Origin: Sweltsa coloradensis
Taxonomy: Eukaryota; Arthropoda; Insecta; Plecoptera; Chloroperlidae
Assembly: GCA_024449915.1 (NCBI GenBank)
Contig: JAMZAV010002202.1
Span: forward strand, 46,508 to 110,507
Direction of reading: 5' to 3'
Length of the DNA: 64,000 nt
Shown one piece after another: positions 11,673 through 22,300 of this stretch. The position numbers and the translations under genes were made by a program. The notes below the pieces were generated by a model. It did no database searches and was not told where the DNA came from. It saw only the letters and a program-made list of their open reading frames with translations. Every line of letters begins with the position of its first letter. The first letter of the stretch is position 1.

Positions 11673-12580
11673 TCTATAGATATGATTTTTATTTGTGGTA
11701 GGCACAATTTTGTATTTACATTGAAGAGATAATAGTTCTTCCCAAGTTTGTGGTCAGTCCTTTCGATTAAAAAAAACCCTTTGCACTTTGGCCATTGCAA
11801 TTTTCTATTTTGAATCAGGTCAATAAAAAAATGCCTGTGTTCAGTTTGCAGAGTGAGCCCAGAAGATAATGACATGCAATAATTATAAAAAGGAGTAATT
11901 TTGAACTCTTCTATAACATGGGTAAAGAGAGTGTAAAAATGGAAAATATGTAGGCCAACACTATTGTGACGACTTGAGTACGAGAGAACTCATGCTAGTT
12001 GTTACCATTTGGAATGATTGATTAATGAGTTATGCAACAGTGTCACAGTAGCCTGTTGGTTTAATTGTACTATTAACAAATTAGAGTAGCATCAATTTTA
12101 CGCTACAGTACCTGTTTTTTAGGGATGTCAATACCCGGAAATTTTTGTACCCGGGTCCCCGCGATCGATACTCGAGATACCCGCGGATAGTAAATGTTCG
12201 ATTTATCGTCATGGGTGTCAAATGATTCAGAAAATCATTGGCAGTAGCAATGTATTGGTAAAAGGGCACATATGTTTTAGTGTACGATGACTCCCGATTC
12301 ATGGGATCGGAACAACTATATCAAGCGGAAAGGAACACTGATTGATTACTACATTTCTTTCATGCGCATATGTACGCAACCGAAATCGGATCGTAGGCTG
12401 ATCAAGGTCAAACCTTGTCTTTATCCTGATGCATGTACTCCCGCTCCTCGTGCACTACTTCCATATCAGTTCATTCAAAGTGATCTTCCACTTCTTGTTG
12501 TAAAATCTCATTATAAAATCTTCTTCCTAACTGTTATTATCAGACAATAATGTAAACCATACAAGTATAGTATGTATGTA

Positions 12581-12608
12581 TAGGAGAGAGAGAGAGAGAG
12601 AGAGAGAT
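12581..12608. repeat. (AG)n microsatellite
   Basis: About twelve GA units followed by a (GATA)-like step, inside the 12120-13464 element. Confidence 0.85.
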
Positions 12609-13190
12609 AGTATAAGAGTGAATTTAAAATACCAAATACATGTACCGGTACATACTTTTCTGTTTAATTACCTTATAAACTTTGCTATTATATGGTTTGT
12701 TTCGTAAAGTAAGCCTTAGTCTTAATCTAAAAGATGTGTTTCAAACTCTGTAAAATTGTTAAAGAAGCAATGCATAAATAAATAAATAAATCTTTTACTT
12801 CACACCTAATTAGGGATGGTACGAGTACAAGTTCACCAATTAACCTTGATCAGTAAACGATTTTTATTTTATGCTGTTTTTTTTCTGTGTGCGACCAGCC
12901 GAACTGTGATTTCTCATGACCCAATTTTGGCCTACAGTCATTGTTTCATTCATACGAGCGAGTAAGTCTCCAATTTCAACACCCTTCCCGTCTTTACATC
13001 GGCAGCTTTGAGTCATCACAAACTCATAAGACTGCAGTCAAATGTCGTTACAACCGGGCAGAACACTCATGTTTAGTGTTTCTGCGCTCCCGATTACGAA
13101 ATTTGGCGCATTGGTGTCTGTCTTGTCTCAAGTGCAACCGATATTGTATAGTTCTCTCAAAGTCAAGCCTTGTTCGCCGCTATCTCTAAG

Positions 13191-13215
13191 CCCCCCCCCC
13201 CCCCCCCCCCCCTCC
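13191..13215. repeat. poly(C) run
   Basis: A run of more than 20 C residues inside the 12120-13464 hAT-type element. Open frames across it are shadows. Confidence 0.8.
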
Positions 13216-14139
13216 CCCTCAATCAATCAATCCGCGCCGAATTCCGTATCGGATCATTCAACAATCTCACTCAAACACTCGTCGCTACAATCACAGCAGA
13301 CAGCCACGAGCGAGAGGGGGGGGGGAGGTATAACGACGTGATGTATTGTCTGTTCCATGAAAAAGATCGCAATGGATAAAGGAAAGAACGGGTAATTCCG
13401 GGTAACGGGGTAATGGAAAATTGGACCCGTACCTGCGGGTAACGGGTACCCGTTGACATCCCTACTGTTAATACTAGCTTGCTACTCGCTTCTATGCTAC
13501 ACTTTGGAAAAGTACTGCGCTACCACCATCGCTACCAAAAAAAGTAGCACGTTACAAGTAGTGCGCTACTAGAAACATGCTATGTCTCACCAACACTGCA
13601 GATGGATGAACAAAACAAGGCATATTGAACTGGCGTCCGTCTTCTATTTATTTATTTAACGTCTATCCTATTCAGTTAAAAAACTGATTTACGAAGAAGG
13701 ACAACTATATAATTCTATGCAGACACTGTGATGTGATGGGGTTCTTTGCCTCATTAATTACTTCACAAATAATTAATGAATTAAAATTCATTATCAAATG
13801 CAAAATCGTGCCACATGTTGATGCGCCAAATGTACCGTAATGTGGAATAACTGATTCAAGTCACACATCTGCCAAATGTAAAGTAATGTGGATCCTACCA
13901 CTAATTTCATCCAAATTATGCAAGTGTAGTATTAATTAGGGAGTGATTAAAAACCAACAACACATTAAAATTCCAGACAGAAAAACACAAGAAATCACAC
14001 AAGAAAAAACAAATAAATAACAAACCTGCGTAGGTAACAAGTCTGCAATGCCTCGGTTGCTCTGTAGATCTTGCACGGAAATAGAAAATAAATCAACAAA
14101 ACTTAACGAGCTAGTGAAATAGGATAGTGGTTTACTAAC

Positions 14140-14143
<4 letters not shown>

Positions 14144-14206
<63 letters not shown>
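14144..14206. repeat. (CAT)n microsatellite
   Basis: About 20 perfect ATC/CAT units. It reads as poly-Asp on the minus strand, but no gene context supports translation. Confidence 0.9.
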
Positions 14207-14207
<1 letters not shown>

Positions 14208-14210
14208 TTG

Positions 14211-15330
14211 CCACTTCCTACTTCTGGCAGGGTCAGCTTTGGTTTCGCAACCAAATTCTTCCACTTCTTTCTATCCTCCCACAATTGTGTCTCTGCTACA
14301 TGCTCCCAGCTCTCTCCTCTAGTATGTAGGTCTCTGCTATGGTATCCTTCCATCTCTTCCTTGGTCTCCCCCATCTTCTTCTTTCTTCAATCCTTTTCTC
14401 ATACATTCTCCTGGGCAACCTCTCTTCCGTCATTCGTTTCATATGCCCAAATAGTGTTTAAAAATTTCATGAAATTATTTATTTTGAAATATTTCATGAA
14501 ATAATTTGTGAAATAATTCATGACATATTTCAATGATCAAAAAAGTTGTAATTTGTACCTCAGTTGCCATAGTTAATCGAACAATGACATGTAAATGGAG
14601 GCTAATTTAAGGTTGGCCTACTTTTACAGCAATGTCTAGGACTCGAAATTCTACCTACTAAACTAATAAAACACATTATGGTGGGCTATGGCATAAAAAA
14701 TTGCTTATATATTGCAAATTCAACTAGTATTTTGTGTGTCCGGAATTGAGAAGACTTAAAACTCTGGAGCATACCGGAAGCATGTAATGTTAATTTCAAG
14801 TGCATACATATAAATATTTAAATAAAAACTTAGTTTGAAATTATTTGAAATATTTCAACCAAAATGGCTTGAAATATTTCACTTTGAAATATTTCAAACT
14901 TCAATCACTATGCCCAAACCATCTCAGCCGTGTCCTTCCCATCCTTTCACCTAACTTCTCCACCGCAAGCATCTCTCTGATGTTCGTATTTCTAATTCTA
15001 TATCTTCTTGTATTGCCCACTGTGCTCAGGAATCTCATCTCCGCCGCCTGTATTGGCTTTCTTCTCTTATCACCCATAGTCCAGGTTTCTGCCGCAAATG
15101 TGAGGATCGGTATGAAGTAGGTCTTGGTCGTGTCATCTTGCACTGTATGGGTATTTCCCTATCCCACACCAGGCCAGAAGTTGCTGGCCTTTTGTATTCT
15201 GTTTGTAATTTCCTTTTTTATCTTCCTGCTTGCCATTATTTCACTTCCTAGTTCCTAGGTATCCAAAACTCTCCGCCACTTCCAGGGTTTCTTCTCCAAT
15301 CTTGATCTCTGCATTATGTTACATCCTTAC
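14211..15330 (-). pseudogene. LINE reverse transcriptase C-terminus, split by a MITE
   Basis: The minus strand reads ESFGYLG, then KKEITNRIQKASNFWPGVG, then TYFIPILTFAAETWT, QAAEMRFLSTVGNTRRYRIR and TRLRWFGH. This is the thumb and C-terminal part of a non-LTR retrotransposon polymerase. It is cut at the TTTGGGCAT (FGH) codons by the MITE at 14452-14910 and resumes at 14451-14211 as MKRMTEERLPRRMYEKRIEE and WGRPRKRWKDTIAETY. Frameshifts are present. A related 5' portion lies at 18090-18640 on the same strand, possibly from the same original copy. Confidence 0.85.
14452..14910. mobile_element. hAT-type MITE, TTTGAAATATTTCA family
   Basis: The ends TAGTGTTTAAA (14452) and TTCAATCACTA (ending 14910) are inverted relative to each other and flanked by an exact 8-bp duplication TGCCCAAA (14444-14451 and 14911-14918). 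The duplicated bases are codons of the LINE fragment it interrupts, so the pre-insertion state is visible. The arms consist of repeated TTTCATGAAAT and GAAATATTTC palindromes. Confidence 0.92.
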
Positions 15331-15349
15331 GTCTCCTTCTTCTGGCATA

Positions 15350-16470
15350 GTAACAAACAACACACACAAATACACAAATAGCTTGCTTCCATTGAATAAA
15401 GAGAAGTATAATGGTTGACGTTTAAGTTAGTCAGACAAACAACCTAACAGGTAACGTAACATTCTCCCTGCCTAATATCAGATCTGATTTGAATTGGATA
15501 CCCCTGTGGGTAGGTTCCCTTATAAACCAAAATATTATGATTAAATAGTTGGCCAAAACATTTAGGCAATTATGTTAATTTGGGTACTCATCACTTGTGG
15601 TGTAATCCAGTTCGATGATTCGAAAAGTTCGAGTTACGATGGGAAGGGGAGGGTTCAATGTGATGCACGGAAGGTAAGCGTGATGATGATGATGTGCATT
15701 CCTGGGTCTGAGTACCAGACCTGCTGCGCAGAGTCGAAGTAGTGGGCGGAGATCGCTTCCCGTCTTGACTGATCGAAGACTTCGAAGACCTTGGAAAGCG
15801 CTCTGGCTCAGTTCCTGGTCCGTTACGGACACTCCTGACTGACAAACTCGTAGCACTGACACATTCCGGGTTGTCATGGTCGACAACCTCCCGACCTGAC
15901 CGACGTGCATTCGGCACAACCAAACACTTGGCCTCTAATAGTCGAAATCCTTGTGAAAATCCGTTCCATAGCCAAGGTATAAACTGTTATTGGAATCCAC
16001 GGATCTTGTCACGCTCCATCATAAATACTGCGATATACTGGTCACATACACATTGGACAGAGTAATTAATTAAATGACATTAATTACTTATCACCAGTTT
16101 GATTAATCTCTGAATTAAAATATATCAAATAGCGGGGTGACAATTAAGCACAACACAACAATGAACAACATACAGTAAAGTAAATATTTGAAATAGTAAT
16201 ATTACAACAACAATAATACAATAATTTTGGTAACAAATTGATTGGATATTAGGCCTATATGCAATTAATTAATGAACCAAATATAAAAAGGGGTGGGGGA
16301 AGAAAAGAAAAGAGAAAAATGATAGTAAGAGAAAAAAATCATCAAAAAATAAAAATAAAACTGATTTATTAGACGATGCCACTCAAAACAAATGAGGTTT
16401 GCCAAAAATCAGGGAGTAATCAAACTTTTTCAGAAGAAACCACCAACGTGAATCTTCATTCTTGTGTTAT
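15350..16470. other. unassigned intron sequence
   Basis: Includes a less AT-rich block at 15590-15920, open on the minus strand in two frames with no recognisable motif. An AT-rich block follows; it shares the phrase AAATATTTGAAATAGTAA (16179) with 33215, and so belongs to a dispersed repeat. Confidence 0.5.
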
Positions 16471-16479
16471 GTTCTGTCA

Positions 16480-16764
16480 TTAGTTTCCGGTCAACTTCTC
16501 CGGTCGTGTTCTCGGTACGTCGGTTGTGGAAGGTGGCCTGCATTTGCGTTTCTCGTCAAGACGACGCAGTAGTTTCAGTGTGCCGTTTATTGTCGTCGTT
16601 CTTGCCGCCATGAGGGTGTTTGCCACCTCCGGTCGATAGTGGTCGGCAATGGCGTCGATAATGTCTTCGTCCATGAGGGCTGAACGCAAATGGCGTGCTT
16701 TGGACAACATGAGCACAAAACACTCAGCCATTTGCACTTCATAGTTTGGTTGGGCATTTACCAT
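16480..16764 (-). pseudogene. retrotransposon Gag-like fragment
   Basis: The 94-residue frame has YEVQMAECFVLMLSKARHLR followed by DEDIIDAIADHY-x-PEV and a short Leu/Arg-rich end. The pattern (aromatic-rich helix, KARxL, then E/D-I-I and a histidine-Y/F) resembles the capsid helices of Ty3-type Gag proteins. No nucleocapsid knuckle, protease or polymerase follows. It could also be an unrelated small protein; the call rests on pattern only. Confidence 0.4.
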
Positions 16765-16769
16765 GGTCT

Positions 16770-17420
16770 ATCTCATATTTGACCGTACGTTGTTGTGCCG
16801 CGCCCCAAAATTCACTCACAAAAGGGTATTTGAAATCCTCAAATAATGAGAATCTCGAAATACTTCCCCCCATCTCTTCGCGGGCCAACGTAACTGTACT
16901 AAGGCCACATACTTGGTGTGATTGCGCGTACGTTTCAAATGCTCGGCTGAATGTATTCTGCGCAGTTGTGTATTGTGCGCAGTTGTGGTTGGGGCTTTAA
17001 GTCCGTCCCCCAAGCAGCCGGGCCTATGTCGCGCCCCGCCACTGATGTGGGGACCCCAGACACCGAAATCGCAGCACCAGACACAGAATGCGCGGGAATA
17101 TTGTTTTTCCCTACTGTCTATAAAGCGACCAACCGCTCCGTTATGTCACTAATCGACGTGTGGAGAGTTGATGCGGACGTCGTCAACCCCTCGCACTTCT
17201 CCTGTTAGTCGTTTCGTAACCCCTGTCAAAAGTTTAACTATTTGGGCGTTATCCGTGGCACTTCGGTTTGTCTCTTTTCCTGAACGCGTCAGAACCATAT
17301 AATAACACACAGTAATGTTTATTACTTTTCCATTAATTCCACTTAATTCAGAAGAGTAAATCTTTAAATAAGATACCCTACCTAACTAACTATATACAGA
17401 TAATTCAAATATTACATTCA
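16770..17420. other. unassigned intron sequence
   Basis: GC content is locally higher at 16860-17210 with overlapping open frames on both strands, none recognisable. It may be the remainder of the element carrying the Gag-like fragment. Confidence 0.45.
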
Positions 17421-17428
17421 AGTTACAT

Positions 17429-17750
17429 CAATGGCGTAACTCCCTATGGTGCAAGGTAAGCGGTGCTTACGGGCCCCGCGACTACCATCCGGTATTAGTC
17501 CTAACAAAAATGGGCTGTTCGATGTTACATTTCACTGTAATTTGGGATACAAAGTCTCTTGAAATGCGTTTTAGGCCATCAAATATTATAATGTAGCCTA
17601 ATTTTTTTTTCGACTATGGCAAAAATGGCTCCGTCGGCTGGGGCTTCACCCCAGACCCCGGCTATACCGCGCAACCATACTTTGTCCCGGAAGTAGGAGC
17701 CCCGAAATCCAGCTTGCATACGGGCCCCGCCATTTTGAGTTACGCCACTG
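17429..17750. mobile_element. hAT-type MITE, GGCGTAACTC ends
   Basis: CAATGGCGTAACTC (17429) and the inverse of CAGTGGCGTAACTC (ending 17750) are flanked by an exact 8-bp duplication AGTTACAT (17421-17428 and 17751-17758). The interior contains GGGCCCCGC and a GGGGCTTCACCCCAG hairpin. It interrupts the LINE fragment that resumes at 17751. Confidence 0.92.
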
Positions 17751-18080
17751 AGTTACATCAAATGTGTTTCTAGACATAACAACAGACCAACATTTAACAT
17801 GGCACTATCATATCACAACCCTGATACCAAAACTTTATTCATCGTGTTATGCCATATGGACCATCAAGCAGATTAGTAACATCCCTGCAGTCAAAATATG
17901 CTACTACTCATTATTTGAATCGTATTTATGCCATGGAATTGAATTTTGGGTTATATTGACCCACATTAACAAAATATTTATTATACAAAAAAAAGCAATT
18001 AGAGCTCTTTGTTCTCTAAATCCCACAGAACACTGTAAACCCTTTTTTATATGCCTTATATGCCTTTATATGTCTCTCAG
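17751..18080 (+). pseudogene. CR1/Jockey-type LINE RT C-terminus
   Basis: The frame reads FLDITTDQHLTWHYHI, then KLYSSCYAIWTIKQISNI, AVKICYYSLFESYLCHGIEF and IQKKAIRALCSLNPTEHCKP. This is the well-known post-polymerase region of CR1/Jockey LINEs. Sequence just left of the MITE at 17429 continues the same frame with a shift. No upstream polymerase core is found nearby, so this is a truncated copy, fused at its 3' side to another LINE fragment on the opposite strand. Confidence 0.8.
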
Positions 18081-18089
18081 AGTCATCCG

Positions 18090-18640
18090 TTAGGTACCTT
18101 TGTCTCCCTCTTTCCTTCCTCTTACTCTTCTTCACTATGCCTTACAGCATCTTCTTGTTTCCTTCTGCATCTTTCTCCAGTTTCTTAGCAAACTTCTTCC
18201 AATCTTCTGCTTTCTCTTCTTTAACAGTTCTTTGTGCTTCCCTCTTTGCATTTTTGTAAGCTTCTCTCTTTTCATCTGTTCTGTCTTTCATGTACTCCCT
18301 CCATGTTCTATTTTTCAGTTGTACTTTCTCCTTTACTTTGTCGTTCCACCAACTTGTTACCGTCTCTTTTCTTACCCCAATAGTTCTTCAACACGTCTCC
18401 TCTGTTGCCTGCACCAATGCCCTCGTTAAACGCCCCCCCATTCTTTCTCCACTCCTTGGATCTCTCCCTTTGGAATCTCTTTTCTATTCCTCTGTTGATA
18501 TTCTTCTCTTACTTGACGTCTCACTTAATTTCCATACTTTAAGCTTCCTTTCCGCATACTCTTTTCTCTTTCGTACACTTCCCTCTATTTGGATATCTGC
18601 TACTAGCATCCTATGATCCCCTTCTAGTCCTACACTTGCA
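18090..18640 (-). pseudogene. LINE endonuclease-RT linker fragment
   Basis: The minus strand reads LEGDHRMLVADIQIEGSVRK, the end of an AP-type endonuclease with its S/G-DH-x-x-L motif. Later it reads TVTSWWNDKVKEKVQLKN, TWREYMKDRTDEKREAYKNA and EDWKKFAKKLEKDAEGNKK, the basic linker before the polymerase domain. Stops and shifts interrupt it. It matches in style the C-terminal fragment at 14211-15330 and may be its 5' part. It lies in the CREB3-like intron. Confidence 0.75.
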
Positions 18641-18874
18641 ACTAACAAATGCTAAAATCTTATTTAAACTAACTCCTAAATTTTGGTGCTGGTTTCCGGC
18701 TTTGAAATATTTTTATGCTTGTTCCACGGACTATTGTACTATTAGTTGGTGTACCTTTCTTTGCTAGACCACTCAAATCTGTTTTCCCGCATGCAATACC
18801 ACATGGTCTTCCACACACCTCTCCAGACCAAACAATAATTTTGCATTACTTACAATGTATGTTTTAATTTGTAG

Positions 18875-19260
18875 GTCGTTCAAGAACGTTGTTATTCTCG
18901 AAGACATTGTCTGAAGAAGGACTATGTTATCCATCTGACGTCAGAATGGGGGAGAATGATATGTTGGGTGAGGTGGATACAAGTTTGCAGTTCCTCAACA
19001 ATCTTGAAGACCACGACTATGGCCCACCACCTTCAAAAGTTTCTAGAAACGAGCCTGTAGAGTATTTGCCTGGATCAAAAGGCTTTATAGTGCCACCAAT
19101 AGATGACTTATGGCCGCCCTTAGACCCCTACAAACTTGCTGAGAACCCTGATGTTGGAAATAAAATTCAGGACTATGTCAAGGAATTTAAAGTGAACATC
19201 TCTGACATAAGTGGTAGGCCTACTAGAACTGTGGTTGTACAGGTACCAAAGGAAAAGTAG
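18875..19260 (+). CDS. CREB3-like factor, luminal C-terminal exon
   Basis: The acceptor TTTTAATTTGTAG ends at 18874. Joined in phase 1 to the exon ending at 9676 the protein reads AGRSRTLLF. R-x-R-x-L-L just after the transmembrane helix is the kind of site cut by Site-1 protease in this family, and here it spans the splice junction. The ER-luminal tail follows: acidic, Pro-rich, with YLPGSKGFIVPP, DLWPPLDPYKL and one N-glycosylation sequon (NIS), ending PKEK before a TAG. A possible polyadenylation signal AATAAA is at 19579-19584. No further exon is needed. The frame is intact, unlike the surrounding transposon genes. Confidence 0.9.
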
Positions 19261-20135
19261 ATAGCATCTGGTATGTTTTCTAATCTCTTCGAGATCTGTG
19301 GTGTATTGCCACAAATTATCGCATTGCATTTATACGTAATAAGAATATAAAAGTAATCACACAACATAAGAACTAGGCTGCAATGAGCATCACAATCGCC
19401 AGGCCTAAAGTCAAGGTCATTACAACCAAAGTTTGTTTTAGTTCACTACTTTGCATGAAGATGACCCCAACAACTTGACTACAGTACCAGTAGCAATGCT
19501 ACCATATGGACACGTGCCCTGCACAATCTGTCCACAAACATATTTTTAAATTGTTTACAAAATGTAATTGCAAATGCCAAATAAAGGAAGGCATGAACTT
19601 AAACAAATTTACCTATACACTTTTTGAGGAGCCCCAACTAGGTGCAGTGACAAGCACGAATGTGCCCATATTATTGATCTGCCCTCTTATGCTTATAATT
19701 TCGAATTATAAATGTTACGGTTTATGCGCTCTCCTTAGAACTTTGTGAATAATTCAAATATTTGCAACTTTAAATAATCAGTTTTAGTTTGTCATAAAAA
19801 TGTTATCATGGAAAAAAGCTTCTGTATTTCTGGTCTTGTTTGTAAAAACTTAACGGCTTACTTGTTTGGTAGCTGCGGCGGTTTCAAGTTAGCCCATTCC
19901 CGTCATTCATGAATTTAGCGTTCAACTAGTCGCAGCAAGTTGCCCCTTATGCTCAGATCCTTCTATGTAAAATTGTACATAGTCGCATGTATACGATCAT
20001 TTCATTTCACAGCAGTTTTCAACAAGGCTAATAAATAATATAAAATTTTGTAATACTAGCTTATTAAACGAGTGAGCGCAGCAAACGAAGTGGTCTCTAT
20101 TCAACTCAAACGGCGCTCATTCTGCGAGTCTATGG
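19261..20135 (+). other. 3' UTR and downstream spacer of the CREB3-like gene
   Basis: No further coding sequence is recognised. The AATAAA at 19579 could set the transcript end; this is inference. The tail of the segment (20040-20135) holds a generic interspersed phrase CGAGTGAGCGCAGC. Confidence 0.5.
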
Positions 20136-20507
20136 GTCTGTACTAAGCCTGTTCGGTATGGAAATTTTCGTACCGGTATCCGGTATCTGAAAATACCGGT
20201 ATTGGTGTCGGTAAACGGTCAAAATACCGATACCGTTTAACCGGATGTCCGGTATTTATCGGTATACCGGTTTATACCAAATGACCGGTATAAACCGGAT
20301 AATCGGTATTCACCGGATAATCGGTATTTACCAATATACCGGTTTCAACAGAATAACCGGTATAACGGTACTAACAGGTTTATACCGAATAACTGGTTAA
20401 CGTTAAATAACCGATATACCGGTTTATACTGAACAACCAATCAATCGAATTCGATGCAACTTAATTGCATACATCGACGTTGCTCCTATAGTTACATAGT
20501 AAGCCCT

Positions 20508-20536
20508 TCTATTATTATTATTATTATTATTATTAG
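20508..20536. repeat. (ATT)n microsatellite at a Penelope 3' end
   Basis: About nine ATT units abut the 3' end (minus strand) of the Penelope-like element. Confidence 0.85.
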
Positions 20537-20587
20537 AGAAATCAAATATTTTACGAGTCATTTCGCTGTGTTCGTTTTTATTAAAAT

Positions 20588-20632
20588 ACCTGACGTTTCG
20601 ATACGACTGTGCGTATCATCATCTGAGGCAAC
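20588..20632 (-). ncRNA. hammerhead-like fold in Penelope 3' region
   Basis: The minus strand reads TGCCT, CAGATGAT, a 6-bp hairpin GATACG-CACAGT-CGTATC, GAAA, CGTC, AGGTA. TGCCT pairs with AGGTA as stem I, and GAAA then GTC sit where a hammerhead needs them. The CTGATGA box is altered, so cleavage activity is doubtful. Penelope-like elements are known to carry hammerheads in this position. Confidence 0.45.
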
Positions 20633-20732
20633 ACTGAAAAACTTTACATTTGAGATTGTTTTTGTTGAAATTCTTTTGCTTCTTCTTTGGCTCTGATTGT
20701 CATTGTCCAAAGAACTAGAAACATCTTGACTT

Positions 20733-20828
20733 CTTTGATGCTGCTGCTGCTGCTGTTGTTGTTGTTGTTGTTGTGGCAGTGGTTGTTGTTGTGTTGCTGT
20801 TGTTGTTGTTGCTGTTGTTGTTGTCGTC
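20733..20828 (-). repeat. CAA/CAG repeat in Penelope 3' region
   Basis: A run of CAA, CAG and AAC triplets just downstream of the GIY-YIG frame. Depending on frame it reads poly-Gln, Asn-rich or Thr-rich. The inverted copy at 24787-24872 has a slightly shorter run. Confidence 0.8.
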
Positions 20829-20984
20829 TTGAGAGTAGTTTCCCTATCATCGGACTCCATGTTTTGCTTAATTTAAAACCACCAATATCCCCATTAAAAT
20901 TATTGCGGTGCTTGGCAATTTCAATCGATTCTCTTATGAGTCGAGGAAAAAGGTTTTCTTCTGTGCATAGAATTTTGGTATCTT

Positions 20985-22300
20985 AAAAAAGGATCTTGTG
21001 CGTGGGATCATTAGCATTTTCCACCACGTGTTTTGCTACTGCCGAAAGGTCCTCTGTAGTGGTTGCAGTGCGCTTTATGTTCTTTGATTCTAGTCCCAAT
21101 TGTACGACAGGTTTGTCCAATGTAGACCGAACCACATTTACAAGGGATTTCATACACACCACTAGCTTGAAAAGGAATTTTATCTTTAACTGGCAACATA
21201 CAATTTTGAATTTTCTTCCACGGTTTGAATATTGTTTGAATTTCTTGTTTCTGGAGGAGTCTTCCAATTCTATCCATTGTGAACTTTACGTAAGGTAATA
21301 TGGCTTTCTTCTTTTTCTCTGTTCTATCTGCAAACTGTACATCCTGTAGTTTAGGTTTTCTGTTAAATGCTCGCATAATCATTGTGTTATTATAGCCATT
21401 GTTTAGCAACGCTTGTTTCAGAATGCATTTTTCCGATTCCAGACTGGTACTGTCTGATAAACGTTTGGCTCTGGTAACTAGAGTATTTAATACTGAGTGC
21501 TTCTGTGGAGGATGATGGTGCGACGTCTCATGAATGTACAAATTTGTATGAGTTGGTTTACGGTAAACTGAGTGACCAATAGGATCACTACGAGTCACAA
21601 GAACGTCCAAAAATGCCAAACGACCTTCCTTTTCAATTTCTATAGTAAACTGGATACTTGGATGTAAGCCATTTAGATCAATTAAAAAATCATCTAAAGC
21701 TTCTCTGCCATGAGACCACACTGCGAATATATCGTCCACGTATCTCAACCACACTCTTGGTTTGAGAGTTGCTGCACTCAATGCCTTAGTTTCAAAATCA
21801 TCTAAGAACAGATTCGCTACTGGTGGTGATAAGGGGCTACCCATTGGCATGCCCGATGTTTGTTGGTACAAATCACCATCAAAAGCAAAAAATGTAACCG
21901 AGAAGCAATGCTCAATCAGATCAGTAATGTGATTGCTAAGAGGTAATTTTTCTCTTAAAACTTCCATTGCATCTGGAACTGGGACATTAGTGAAAAGTGA
22001 AACCACATCAAAACTCACCAAAAGATCTTGTTCGTCTAACGCCAAGGTTTTTAGAAGTTCTACGAAATGTGCTGAATCTTTTACGTATGATTTCATCTCA
22101 GGCACCAGCGGTTGAATTTGTTTAGACAAGAATCGAGCTAACTCATGGGTTGGAGATCCCATTGCATTCACAATTGGTCTCAAAGGAATATTCTGTTTAT
22201 GTACTTTAGGAAGTCCATAAATACGCGGAATTTTTGGATCATGTTGTGTTATCTTCTTCTTAATGACCGGATCCAAGGGAGAACTTTTAATGAGTCTAGT
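20985..22300 (-). pseudogene. Penelope-like reverse transcriptase plus GIY-YIG nuclease
   Basis: The frame starts in DPKIPRIYGLPKVHKQNIPL, the entry to Penelope-type reverse transcriptase. It continues with LLVSFDVVSLFTNVPVPDAM, SGMPMGSPLSPPVANLFLDD, LRYVDDIFAVW (catalytic DD) and LAFLDVLVTR. It ends in GVYEIPCKCGSVYIGQT with RIKEHKAH, the GIY-YIG endonuclease. A 2-bp deletion near 21047 shifts the frame; the inverted copy at 24440 keeps the uninterrupted version. Both copies share a TAA after KILF. The first codons belong to other sequence, so the true N-terminus is the segment at 23880-24430. Confidence 0.92.

Larger units (their letters stand above)
12120..13464. mobile_element. hAT-type element, ACCCGGGTA family
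   Basis: The ends TAGGGATGTCAA (12120) and its inverse TTGACATCCCTA (ending 13464) both lead into ACCCGG/CGGGTA motifs. The flanks CTGTTTTT and CTGTTAAT agree at 6 of 8 positions, consistent with an aged 8-bp duplication. The interior has an (AG)n run near 12583 and a poly(C) run at 13191, and several open frames with no recognisable domain. It sits inside an older GTAGC-rich repeat that ends near 13598 with CTCACCAACACTG, itself a hAT-like end. Confidence 0.7.

Noticed and set aside
14147..14206. CRISPR-like or satellite array
   Set aside because: Simple trinucleotide repeat in an animal genome; no spacers.
13936..14214. Poly-aspartate ORF on the minus strand
   Set aside because: It is the (CAT)n microsatellite read through; no other coding evidence.
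20558..20986. Host poly-glutamine protein gene
   Set aside because: The tract is part of the Penelope-like 3' region and occurs in both of its copies.
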